Assembly (NCBI GenBank): GCA_965370495.1
Contig: CBDUUV010000028.1
Span: 1 to 25,294, forward strand
Direction of reading: 5' to 3'
Origin: Krumholzibacterium sp965370495
GTDB taxonomy: Bacteria > Krumholzibacteriota > Krumholzibacteriia > Krumholzibacteriales > Krumholzibacteriaceae
DNA: 25,294 nt
Positions 1 through 7,723 of the stretch are shown here, in pieces. Made by a program: the position numbers and the translations under genes. The notes beneath the pieces were generated by a model. It saw only the letters and a list, made by a program, of their open reading frames with translations, had not been told where the DNA came from and searched no databases. The stretch's first letter is position 1. Each line of letters begins with the position of its first letter.

Positions 1-807
1 GCCTCTCTATGCTGCGAATTTGGTATTGCGACTATCGATTCTTCCTGCAGGGTGGTGAGTTTCAGAGAAAAACCAAAGACTACAAAAAGCAGGCTGGCAT
101 CGATGGGGATCTATATCTTCCAGAGAGAATTTCTAATATCCATCCTTGAAAGAATGAAACCCCAGTTCGAGGACCTGGATTTCGGCAAACATATAATTCC
201 CGGACTCGTGAAACAGGGCATGATATCGGCTTACAGATATAACGGGTACTGGCTTGATATTGGAACACTGAAGAGTTATTACAACGCAAGCTTGTCGCTG
301 CTTTCTGACAGGCCGAAGTTAATGTTGGACAGAGACGAAGAAAAAATCCTTACCGTTCCTGATGATGCGCCACCCATGGTGATAGGGGTATCTGCCAGAA
401 TAAAGAGATCCATGATATGTAATGGATGCAGCATTAAAGGCTCTGTTATCAATTCTATACTGTCGCCAGGTGTTTCTGTTGCAGAGGGAGCGCGGGTGGA
501 GAATTCCATTATTCTGCATGATTGCCGAATCGATCGTAACGCACATATCAGAAACGCCATAGTTGACGAAACCTCTGTTATCGGCAGCGGAGTAAAGATA
601 GGTTCGGGTGATCCTGGAGTTCCCAATATTCTTCAACCAGGATATCTCGATTTCGGAGTCACACTGATAGGCAGGAATACAAAGATTCCCTCCGGCCTTA
701 CTATAGGAACAAACTGCCTTATATCAGGTAATAGAAAAAGTGGGAGAGTTCCGGCAGTTGACATCGAGGATGGAGGGGTCCGCATATCAGAAGGTACCAG
801 GGTTTAA
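1..807 (+). CDS. glgC: Glucose-1-phosphate adenylyltransferase, C-terminal part (5' end outside window)
   Basis: The reading frame is open from base 1, so the gene starts upstream; 268 codons are visible of a family usually 400-430 residues long. GlgC makes ADP-glucose from glucose-1-phosphate and ATP, the committed step of bacterial glycogen synthesis. Counting from the first visible codon, EKP (23-25) and LASMGIYIF (32-40) match the end of the GlgC nucleotidyltransferase domain, and YWLDIGT (83-89) matches the YWxDVGT motif. From about residue 120 onward hexapeptide-like repeats (GCSIKGSVI, GVSVAEGARV, IDRNAHIRNAIV) form the left-handed beta-helix that carries allosteric sites in this family. 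The catalytic N-terminus cannot be inspected. The gene converges on the minus-strand transglycosylase gene, and the two stop codons overlap. Another sugar nucleotidyltransferase is possible but the ASMGIYxF motif favours GlgC. Confidence 0.88.
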   Translation, partial: ASLCCEFGIATIDSSCRVVSFREKPKTTKSRLASMGIYIFQREFLISILERMKPQFEDLDFGKHIIPGLVKQGMISAYRYNGYWLDIGTLKSYYNASLSLLSDRPKLMLDRDEEKILTVPDDAPPMVIGVSARIKRSMICNGCSIKGSVINSILSPGVSVAEGARVENSIILHDCRIDRNAHIRNAIVDETSVIGSGVKIGSGDPGVPNILQPGYLDFGVTLIGRNTKIPSGLTIGTNCLISGNRKSGRVPAVDIEDGGVRISEGTRV

Positions 808-2618
808 TCCACATCCAGCCAGATGGTGATCCTGTCACCTGGAAAAAGATGGTCTTTTTTGACACTGTTGTTCCATGCGAGGATATCGGAAATGCGTGTC
901 TTGTACATTCTGCCAATCGCTGAAAGAGTTTCGCCCCTCTTTACAACATGAATCAATTGCTTTTTTTCTGTTTTTTCGCCAGCGGGTGAAATTGAATCGC
1001 CAGTATACTGTTTGTAACCCGAGTCTGGATTGACGTATACCACAAGGTTGTCACCAGGGCGGATCAGGGATCTGTACCTGAGGTTATTCCATGACCTTAA
1101 TTTGCTAAGGCCGACGTGGAAATTTTCCGCTATCTCGCTCAGAGTGTCCCTGTCTCTGACTGTGTAAATTATCTTCTTTTTGCCTTTTGGAAGCTGATAT
1201 TTCTTTATCTTAATCTTCCCGGGAAGTTTCGGCGGTGTCCTGTAACCCGGATTGGTTATCTTTGTTAGCGCCAGGTTGTCGTCGCGCGTCGGAATCACAA
1301 GGAATTTGCCGACCCTTATACGGTGAACGTTCCTGATTCCATTTATTCTTTTGAGCTCAGCCAGAGATATCTCGTATTTCTCAGCAATGCACGAAAGCGT
1401 TTCACCCTTTTTTATCCTGTGCCTGAGCCACGAAACCCTTTCTCCAGGTGGAATCAAGTTAACTGCATCCAGGACTTTATCGCCAGTGCCCTCAGGCACC
1501 TTGATTTCAACCACCATGCCGGGAGGAGTTGCCCATCGTTTGAGCGCTGGATTCAGTTTTTTAATCTTTGCCAGAGTACATCCTGCAGCTGATGCAATGA
1601 GCTTGAGGTCAGTGGATCTGTCGATGCGGATCATGTCAAAATGCAATGGCCGGGCTACAGGTATTTTGAATCCGTATTTTTCGGGATCACGCCCGATAGC
1701 AAGAGCAGCCATGAATTTGGGGACGAACCAGCGGGTCTGAGTGGGAAGCCGAAGATGCCAGTAATTATCCGTTTTTTGCGTGGAGATAGCACGGGCTACA
1801 CGGTATTCACCTGAATTATAACCTGCAAGCGCAAGCTGCCAGTTTCCAAAGAGGTGATGGAGATGCTTCAGGTAGTGGGCAGCTGCATGGGTAGATGCGA
1901 CGATATCCTTTCTCTCATCTATCCACCAGTTGATCCTCAGATTGAAAATCCTGCCGGTACCGGCCATGAATTGCCATGGCCCTGTGGCGCTGACGCTCGA
2001 TTTTGCGTTGAGATTAAGTCCGCTCTCTATCACGGCAAGAAAAAGCAGGTCTCTCGGGATTTCGTTTTTTATCAGGATCGGTTCTATGATGCCACGATAT
2101 ATCTCCGCCCGTTCAAGCCATTTTATGAAATGTTTCCTTCCCTTTCCCTTAAAATATTTTATCCAGTAATCGGTTCTCCAGTTGAATACGATTTCTATTT
2201 CTTCTTCGACGACATGGTTTTTCCCGATGGAGTCGAGAACGGATGTCATGTGTGACCGCCAGTCCCTGATATCATCTTCTCTGATAATACGTTCCTGAAG
2301 CTCGACAGTGAGGATTTCAAGCGAATCCAGATGGCTGCAAACGTATGGAGCAGGAGAGTCATTCTTCATCTCACGTATCATAGCGAGGAGATTGATACTC
2401 TGCACAAGAGATCTTTCCATATCACCCAGATGAAAGAAAGCTGTAGCTTCATCAAGCTTTTCCTGAAGGAAAAGAAGGCGCGGGTACAGGGTGTACATCC
2501 CGTCTTCGAATACGGCAAAATCATCCGTAAGATATGGATTGTCAACATTTTGAGCCCAGAAGCAACCTGATGCCAGAAGTGTTATTCCCACAAAAGAAGA
2601 TATAAAAAATGTCTTCAT
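804..2618 (-). CDS. mltD: MltD-like membrane-bound lytic transglycosylase lipoprotein with LysM domains
   Basis: Cleaves the glycan strand of peptidoglycan to form anhydro-muropeptides, acting in the periplasm. The 604-residue product begins with a lipoprotein signal: hydrophobic residues 3-17 and lipobox LASGC, with Cys19 as predicted lipid anchor. A transglycosylase SLT domain spans about 178-300; AVIESGLN holds the predicted catalytic Glu198, followed by GPWQFMAGTG (213-222), ASTHAAAHYLKHL (241-253) and ALAGYNSGE (263-271), all as in MltD. A divergent LysM-like unit (about 334-376) and three clear LysM peptidoglycan-binding repeats follow (about 397-443, 483-528, 554-599), each with the GETLS- or DTLS-type start and a WN or xIN core. 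It is longer than E. coli MltD (about 450). It is the only minus-strand gene and is transcribed alone, divergent from the GGDEF gene. Confidence 0.92.
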   Translation of the reverse strand: MKTFFISSFVGITLLASGCFWAQNVDNPYLTDDFAVFEDGMYTLYPRLLFLQEKLDEATAFFHLGDMERSLVQSINLLAMIREMKNDSPAPYVCSHLDSLEILTVELQERIIREDDIRDWRSHMTSVLDSIGKNHVVEEEIEIVFNWRTDYWIKYFKGKGRKHFIKWLERAEIYRGIIEPILIKNEIPRDLLFLAVIESGLNLNAKSSVSATGPWQFMAGTGRIFNLRINWWIDERKDIVASTHAAAHYLKHLHHLFGNWQLALAGYNSGEYRVARAISTQKTDNYWHLRLPTQTRWFVPKFMAALAIGRDPEKYGFKIPVARPLHFDMIRIDRSTDLKLIASAAGCTLAKIKKLNPALKRWATPPGMVVEIKVPEGTGDKVLDAVNLIPPGERVSWLRHRIKKGETLSCIAEKYEISLAELKRINGIRNVHRIRVGKFLVIPTRDDNLALTKITNPGYRTPPKLPGKIKIKKYQLPKGKKKIIYTVRDRDTLSEIAENFHVGLSKLRSWNNLRYRSLIRPGDNLVVYVNPDSGYKQYTGDSISPAGEKTEKKQLIHVVKRGETLSAIGRMYKTRISDILAWNNSVKKDHLFPGDRITIWLDVD

Positions 2619-2653
2619 AAACAGATTCCTCGTTTCTGGGGGTCAATATACTG

Positions 2654-2722
2654 TATAATAGAATAATATTCAAGCGCCAGAATCTCTAATAAATGGAAAA
2701 AGGTGCTGATATAGTGTATAAT
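2654..2722. promoter_or_regulatory. Divergent promoter region with two TATAAT boxes
   Basis: The 153-bp gap between the divergent mltD-like and GGDEF genes is AT-rich and contains TGTATAATA twice, at 2652-2660 and 2715-2723. The copy at 2717-2722 is a plausible -10 box for the GGDEF gene, whose ATG lies at 2772. No convincing -35 box was found at normal spacing for either copy. The minus-strand gene presumably also starts in this gap, but its promoter could not be pinned down. The repeated 9-mer may reflect two promoters or simply AT-rich sequence. Confidence 0.3.
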
Positions 2723-2771
2723 AAATATAAGGATAAGTTTGTAATTACAACAGTGCTTTGCAGGTTGAATA

Positions 2772-4088
2772 ATGTATCCTCAGTTTGAAAAAGACTATCA
2801 GTACCTGCTTTCGAGGTTGATTCCCAAACGCCTTCTGTCTTCGAAACGGATAGAGGGAATCTACGATGCTCTCACAAGCAATGATCGCTCAAAGATGATC
2901 ACCGAGGCTTTTCTGGCGATGGAAGAACTGGTATCTCAGGGAGTATTTACCAGGGATGCGCCGGTTTCGAGCAACGGAGCAGTGCTACTTTCATATATTC
3001 AAAAAGACGGTAAGGCCCGGTACACACTCGAAATGGGAAGGGAAGAGTGGAATTCAGTCAATTTTGAGGAAAAGGGAAAGTCGGGGCTGGTACCTTCTGT
3101 CCTTGCCGGGATTATCACATCACTGACCTTGAGCGAGTCAGAGGGAAGCATAACAGATAAGATCGAAGACATCCTTGGTATGATGGAAAATATATACCGT
3201 GACTCAAGGGCATACCTGATATTGTTCAGAGAGGCCTCAATTTCCGGAATGAGGGAAAGCTCTGTGATCAGGGAGGTGAGCCGGGAAAAAATCGAATCAA
3301 ACAGATTTTACGAGGATTCGATAGCAAACGGCAAGATTCACACCTTAATCAACACTGACGGGATCCTTTCAGAAAACAGTCTTTTCAGGATAGGCAGGGG
3401 ATCCGGGTTTGTCGTCCAAGCCCCTCTTTTCGGTAACGAGACGAAATTCGGCCTTCTTCAGATCCATTTGAACGGCAAAACGCGTCCGGATGATTCAGCG
3501 TTATACAATATCTATCTTATCGGCCAGGGTATCGCAAGACTCATTGAGAATAATCGACATATGGAAGAACTGGTATCGATCGACAGGTTGACAGGTGTAA
3601 ACAACAGGAATTTCTACGAGACACAACTTCCACTGGAGATGGAAAGAGCTTCCCGGGATAAGAAGTTCCTTGGTTTTCTGATAATGGATATTGATGATTT
3701 CAAGAAGTTCAACGATGATTACGGGCATGATATCGGTGATGAAGTACTGAGAACAGTTGCTCGAACTGTTCGCAAGCACTTGAGAAAAATCGATCTGTTT
3801 TTCCGTTATGGGGGAGAGGAGTTCGTTGCTTTGCTTCCTGGCGCCGGCAGGGACGCAGCTGAGCGTACAGCTGAGAGAATAAGAGAGATAATCTTCAAAA
3901 CAGATATGAAGCTTGAAGACGGAAATCCACTCAGGATCACGATCTCTATAGGTGGATGTGTATACCCCCAGGATGCGGATAATGAAAAAGAGCTGTTCAG
4001 AAAAGCTGATCAGATGCTTCTCGATGCAAAACAACTCGGAAAGAATAGAATCAGGTTTTACAAAGGTGGTGGTCAGAAGAATTTTTAA
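2772..4088 (+). CDS. Diguanylate cyclase with N-terminal GAF-like region
   Basis: Makes the second messenger cyclic di-GMP from two GTP. The GGDEF domain covers about residues 268-430 of 438: DRLTGVNNRNFY (271-282), MDIDDFKKFND (305-315) with the metal-binding Asp residues, and the active-site GGEEF at 347-351. The inhibitory I-site RxxD (R338-K-I-D341) sits exactly five residues before GGEEF, so product inhibition is probably retained. Residues about 105-265 look like a GAF-type sensory domain (predicted alternating strands and helices ending in a helical linker); the ligand is unknown and this part is inference. Residues 1-100 match nothing I recognise. There is no signal peptide or membrane segment, so the protein is cytoplasmic. 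No EAL domain is fused to it. The start is the ATG after a weak purine-rich AGGT stretch. Confidence 0.9.
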   Translation: MYPQFEKDYQYLLSRLIPKRLLSSKRIEGIYDALTSNDRSKMITEAFLAMEELVSQGVFTRDAPVSSNGAVLLSYIQKDGKARYTLEMGREEWNSVNFEEKGKSGLVPSVLAGIITSLTLSESEGSITDKIEDILGMMENIYRDSRAYLILFREASISGMRESSVIREVSREKIESNRFYEDSIANGKIHTLINTDGILSENSLFRIGRGSGFVVQAPLFGNETKFGLLQIHLNGKTRPDDSALYNIYLIGQGIARLIENNRHMEELVSIDRLTGVNNRNFYETQLPLEMERASRDKKFLGFLIMDIDDFKKFNDDYGHDIGDEVLRTVARTVRKHLRKIDLFFRYGGEEFVALLPGAGRDAAERTAERIREIIFKTDMKLEDGNPLRITISIGGCVYPQDADNEKELFRKADQMLLDAKQLGKNRIRFYKGGGQKNF

Positions 4089-4142
4089 AAAGGGATTGCA
4101 ACACAGACAGTAAATAGTAAGTGTATACAGTAGTGTGGCCTG

Positions 4143-4150
4143 GGAGGAGG
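4143..4150 (+). promoter_or_regulatory. Ribosome binding site that sets the comEC start
   Basis: GGAGGAGG is a near-perfect Shine-Dalgarno sequence. It lies inside the longest open frame, which could begin with GTG at 4121, but at correct spacing before GTG 4154 and ATG 4157. It therefore argues that translation begins at 4154 or 4157. Confidence 0.7.
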
Positions 4151-4156
4151 AATGTG

Positions 4157-5965
4157 ATGAGGTGGTGGGCCGTGTTTTTTATGGCCGGTTTTTTTGTTCC
4201 GTGTAACCCTTTTGTCTTGTTTATTATTGCTGTTATTCTTGCTGCCGCTTATTTCCATAGAGTACGGGGAAGGGGCGGATCAGGGTATGTTTCGATTGGG
4301 CTATACGCTTTTTCTTCCGGGATGCCTGGCGAAACAGTGCGATTTCTCGTCATAAGTTCAACAGCGCTGATAATCATGTCAGCGTCTTTCCTTTCGTTCA
4401 ATTCAGACAGAATCCCTGGACTCGATGTCAGCTTGTCAATCAAGTTTTCAGGGCGGGAGAAAAGTTCGGCCATGGCCGGGAAAGATCAGGAGGGGTGGTT
4501 TGATGGCATAAAGGAAAGCCTGGAGTCTTATACGCTAAGGGCAAGAAAGTATGTGAAAAACAGCATAGAAGACCCATTCCTGAGCGATACCGCAAAAAAC
4601 CTGCTTCTGGCATTCATGCTTGCCGATAGAAGCAGCCTTGACCGCAGGCTCGCCGAAAAATACGGTTTTCTCGGGATAGCGCACTTTCTGGCGCTAAGCG
4701 GCCTTCACCTGGGAATCATTGCTGTTACACTGTCGTCGGTACTCGCCTTACTCTGTTTTCCGAGGATCGTGCGGGAGGCTATTCTTCTATGCATACTGTT
4801 TCTGTATACAGCGATTGCAGGGTTTCCACATTCGCTGTTGAGAGCACTTTCCCTCTTTGTGGCCATACGATATTTCAGGTGGGCCGGGATAAGAGGGTCC
4901 CTTTCAGATGCCCTGATAACAGGGTCGTTTTTTCTTCTGGCCGCAAGGCCTTCGCTTTTATTCAGCAGGGGGTACCAGTTGTCATTTCTGGCAGTAGCAG
5001 GAATATCATACATTGGTATTCCGGTCCAGGAAAGAATGGCATCCTTTTTCCATGAAAGGAAATCATGGAAAATCGTAAAGTATGCCGTGTCAGCTGCAGC
5101 TATGACGATATCTATCCAGGTATTCACACTTCCTGTTGTCCTTGCTCTTTTTGGCAGAATCCCATTGATCTCACCTGTAGCCAACATTCTCGTTATGATA
5201 CCTGTGATGTTGATGCTCTATCTGGGAATGTTATTTCTAGCACTTCCTTTTGAATTTGCCAGGTATCTTGTCGTTCCGGTGATCAACTTTGCTGGTTCAA
5301 TAATGGAGGGTTTACCGGACCTGCTGGCTGGTTTGCCAAATCCAGCGATATACAGGGGAGATATTGAGTGCGTAAGCTACTGGGCAGGAATATTGATGTT
5401 ATCCATGATGTTGAACAGAAGGGCCAGGATGAGGAGGAGACTGTTCGTATTATGTGTAATATGTATTGTCATATCCTTCGGCGCAGGTGCATCCAGTAGA
5501 ACAAACAGCCTCACGGGCGTGGATAGATCGACAACGTTGCCCGCTGGCTACAATACCGGGGAAAGACCCGTTTTTGGAAATAAAAGGGTACTCATTCTCG
5601 AGAATACTCTTTCCTTCTCAAGGGCAAGGCATCTGACAAGGGACCTATGGCTCTCCGGAGTGCGAGAAATTGACTGTGTTATAATCGTTTCAGGTAATGT
5701 GAGATTCATTGAAGGGCTGCCACTTCTGGTCGATCGTATGCGTGTGACCCGAATTGTATGCAGTCCATATCTCGAACACGATATAACTCGTGTAATGACA
5801 GAGATAAGATCTGCTTCAGTTCTTATAGAAGCGATCGATTCGCTTCTTGTCATCGAGAACGGGGAAGCGGATATAGAACTGACTCCCCCGGCGTTTCCAT
5901 TGAAAAAAGGCAAAAAGATAAGCGCAATCGATGCGGCTATCTCGTGGCGGCTAATTTATAGATAA
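4157..5965 (+). CDS. comEC: ComEC/Rec2-family DNA channel protein with degenerate C-terminal domain
   Basis: ComEC forms the inner-membrane channel that takes up single-stranded DNA in natural transformation. ATG 4157 was chosen because of the strong GGAGGAGG at 4143-4150; this gives 602 residues. Hydrophobic segments occur at about 5-33, 62-80 and repeatedly from 175 to 440. The competence-domain signature is HFLALSGLHLGII (176-188), with GFPHSLLRA (222-230) and the RGYQLSFLAV segment (271-280). The N-terminal OB-fold region normally found between the first membrane segments and the competence domain is very short. The C-terminal 475-600 region aligns by eye with the metallo-beta-lactamase domain of ComEC, but the SHxHxDH metal motif is replaced by V-S-G-N-V-R-F (511-517). 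The protein may be a channel lacking nuclease activity. The neighbours are not other competence genes. Confidence 0.85.
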   Translation: MRWWAVFFMAGFFVPCNPFVLFIIAVILAAAYFHRVRGRGGSGYVSIGLYAFSSGMPGETVRFLVISSTALIIMSASFLSFNSDRIPGLDVSLSIKFSGREKSSAMAGKDQEGWFDGIKESLESYTLRARKYVKNSIEDPFLSDTAKNLLLAFMLADRSSLDRRLAEKYGFLGIAHFLALSGLHLGIIAVTLSSVLALLCFPRIVREAILLCILFLYTAIAGFPHSLLRALSLFVAIRYFRWAGIRGSLSDALITGSFFLLAARPSLLFSRGYQLSFLAVAGISYIGIPVQERMASFFHERKSWKIVKYAVSAAAMTISIQVFTLPVVLALFGRIPLISPVANILVMIPVMLMLYLGMLFLALPFEFARYLVVPVINFAGSIMEGLPDLLAGLPNPAIYRGDIECVSYWAGILMLSMMLNRRARMRRRLFVLCVICIVISFGAGASSRTNSLTGVDRSTTLPAGYNTGERPVFGNKRVLILENTLSFSRARHLTRDLWLSGVREIDCVIIVSGNVRFIEGLPLLVDRMRVTRIVCSPYLEHDITRVMTEIRSASVLIEAIDSLLVIENGEADIELTPPAFPLKKGKKISAIDAAISWRLIYR

Positions 5966-6066
5966 TGCGTAAATTCCTTAACACCAATAATGTAACGTAT
6001 ATATATAATGTAATATATGAAGTCTGTTTTCGGAACACGCCTGTTTTACGGGCAAAATATCCCTGC

Positions 6067-6093
6067 TTGACTTGTCTTTTCAGCCGGGATAAT
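6067..6093 (+). promoter_or_regulatory. Candidate sigma-70-type promoter for the purine operon
   Basis: TTGACT (6067-6072) and GATAAT (6088-6093) are separated by 15 bp, slightly short of the usual 16-18. Reading the -10 as ATAATA one base later gives 16. It is the best promoter-like sequence in the 230-bp gap between comEC and purN and would leave a leader of roughly 95 nt. No purine or ZTP riboswitch core was recognised in that leader. The remainder of the gap after the comEC stop is very AT-rich (5990-6020). Confidence 0.4.
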
Positions 6094-6105
6094 ATGTCTT
6101 GGCTG
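6081..6105 (+). promoter_or_regulatory. Inverted repeat overlapping the purine operon -10 box
   Basis: CAGCCGGGA (6081-6089) can pair with TCTTGGCTG (6097-6105) around a 7-base loop, with two G-U pairs if read as RNA. Its central part contains the candidate -10 box. No U-run follows, so it is not an ordinary terminator. It may be an operator site for a purine repressor or a chance hairpin. Confidence 0.25.
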
Positions 6106-6195
6106 TCAGAGGCTTGGAGGGTATTTCTTTTTGATGGACGGTCTATTCGGATTTTGGCAATGACAACCTGATCAGGATTTTAAACAGGGAGAGAA

Positions 6196-6819
6196 ATGGA
6201 AGGTATATTAAAGGTTGCAGTTCTTGCGTCCGGAAGAGGCAGTAATTTCAAGGCTCTGGCAGAGGCAGGGCAGGCAGTTGAGTTTCCCGCGGAGATAGAA
6301 CTCTTGATTGTTGATAATGAGAATGCCGGTGTCATCGGGATTGCCGACAGCATGGGTATCGATTATGTTGTAGTCGATTGCGGCCCGAAAAAAGGTTCTA
6401 TGACTGCCGAAAGCAGTGAAAAGATCAACAAGTTGTGTATGGAGAGGGGCATAGGGCTTATATGCCTTGCCGGTTTTATGAGGATTGTCAAGGGAAGAGT
6501 GCTGGATGAATATGATGGAAGAATATTGAATATACACCCTGCGCTGCTGCCAAGTTTCAAAGGCCTGGACGGCCAGAAACAGGCTCTCGAATATGGTGTG
6601 AAGGTTTCGGGATGTACGGTGCATTTCGTTGATAAGGATATCGATACCGGTCCGGTTATAATACAGAGAACTGTACTTGTCAGACAGACAGATTCGGTGG
6701 CCTCTCTCAGTGCACGGATACTTGCCGAAGAACATCTCGCATACCCGGAAGCTGTCAGGATATTTGCGCAGAAAAAGATCAGGTTTGAGGGAAGGAGAGT
6801 CATAATCCATAATGAGTAA
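6196..6819 (+). CDS. purN: Phosphoribosylglycinamide formyltransferase 1
   Basis: Transfers the formyl group from 10-formyltetrahydrofolate to GAR, the third step of de novo purine synthesis, in the cytoplasm. At 207 residues it has the usual PurN length. The phosphate-binding motif ASGRGSNFKAL is at 11-21. The folate site and catalytic residues are in ILNIHPALLPSFKG (110-123), with predicted catalytic Asn112 and His114, and in HFVDKDIDTGPV (143-153) with Asp150. The ATG follows AGGGAGA at good spacing. It is the first gene of the purine operon and its stop overlaps the purC start by 8 nt, implying translational coupling. Confidence 0.96.
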   Translation: MEGILKVAVLASGRGSNFKALAEAGQAVEFPAEIELLIVDNENAGVIGIADSMGIDYVVVDCGPKKGSMTAESSEKINKLCMERGIGLICLAGFMRIVKGRVLDEYDGRILNIHPALLPSFKGLDGQKQALEYGVKVSGCTVHFVDKDIDTGPVIIQRTVLVRQTDSVASLSARILAEEHLAYPEAVRIFAQKKIRFEGRRVIIHNE

Positions 6820-7723
6820 TAATATAAATGGCGACGGCAGAATCTGTCTTCCGGGTGTCGAACCACAGTATAGGGGTAAAGTAAGGGACATATATGATCT
6901 TGGAGATAAACTGATTGTTGTTGTCTCTGACAGGTTATCAGCATACGATTCGATACTTCCCACGCCTATACCTGGAAAGGGCATAGTTCTGAATATGATT
7001 TCAGCCGCCTGGTTTGACTGGTTCAAAAAGCTTCCAAATCATATGATATCTATAGAGGTCGAAGAATATCCTGAACCATTCAACAGATTCAAAAAAGAGC
7101 TTGTCGGGCGCTCAATGCTTGTCAGGAAAGCTGAAAGAATTGACCTTGAATGCATAGTGAGAGGATATATTTCTGGTTCAGGATGGAAAGAATACTGCAA
7201 CACAGGAGAGGTGTGCGGTATCAGGCTTCCCGAAGGCCTGGTTCTTTCCCAGAAGCTGGATGCGCCTATTTTTACTCCGTCCACAAAAGCAGATACCGGT
7301 CATGATGAGAATATCACGGTCGAAAAGGCTGCCGGGATCGTAGGCGAAGAAACGGTCATGAAGGTCAGGGAACTGAGTCTTGACATTTACAAAAAAGCAA
7401 GTGAATACGCGGCTGTAAAAGGTATAATTATTGCCGACACAAAATTCGAATTCGGATTTGTAGATGGGGAAATCGTTATAATCGATGAAGTTCTTACTCC
7501 CGATTCATCAAGGTTCTGGCTGGAAGAAGAATATGAGCCGGGAAGACAGCAGGGGAGTCTGGACAAGCAATTTGTTCGTGACTGGCTTGATGAGAGCGGG
7601 TGGGATCATAATCCCCCGGCTCCCGAATTGCCTGAAGAGATCGTCAAAAAAACATCAGAGCGGTACATGCTTGCCGCTTCCAATCTATTTCCCGATCTCA
7701 ATATGGAAAGGTATCTTGGATGA
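6812..7723 (+). CDS. purC: Phosphoribosylaminoimidazole-succinocarboxamide (SAICAR) synthase, long form
   Basis: Joins aspartate to CAIR using ATP to make SAICAR, the eighth step of purine synthesis. Motifs: GKVRDIYDLGDKL (22-34), SDRLSAYDS (39-47), VRGYISGSGWKEY (116-128), DTKFEFG (209-215) and DEVLTPDSSRFW (225-236) with the acidic metal and substrate residues. At 303 residues it is the long, yeast-like type; the common short bacterial type is about 237. The start codon lies inside the end of purN and the stop overlaps the purH start by four bases (ATGA). Confidence 0.96.
   Translation: MSNNINGDGRICLPGVEPQYRGKVRDIYDLGDKLIVVVSDRLSAYDSILPTPIPGKGIVLNMISAAWFDWFKKLPNHMISIEVEEYPEPFNRFKKELVGRSMLVRKAERIDLECIVRGYISGSGWKEYCNTGEVCGIRLPEGLVLSQKLDAPIFTPSTKADTGHDENITVEKAAGIVGEETVMKVRELSLDIYKKASEYAAVKGIIIADTKFEFGFVDGEIVIIDEVLTPDSSRFWLEEEYEPGRQQGSLDKQFVRDWLDESGWDHNPPAPELPEEIVKKTSERYMLAASNLFPDLNMERYLG

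Noticed and set aside
4121..4156. An upstream GTG start for comEC adding 12 residues.
   Set aside because: The strong GGAGGAGG at 4143-4150 lies inside this extension and points to the start at 4154/4157; nothing like a ribosome binding site precedes 4121.
6036..6050. Small hairpin GCCTG-TTTTA-CGGGC after comEC, considered as a terminator.
   Set aside because: The stem is only 5 bp with one G-U pair and no T-run follows on either strand.
5965..6171. A 68-codon open frame starting at the comEC stop (TAATG overlap).
   Set aside because: It has no ribosome binding site and no recognisable motif, its composition is AT-driven, and it runs through the candidate purine operon promoter.
6094..6195. 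A possible purine or ZTP riboswitch in the leader before purN.
   Set aside because: No conserved core of either class could be recognised, and no terminator or RBS-sequestering hairpin is present.
6208..7026. A 272-codon open frame on the minus strand across purN and purC.
   Set aside because: It lies opposite two confidently identified coding genes and encodes no recognisable domain; it is a shadow of their codon pattern.
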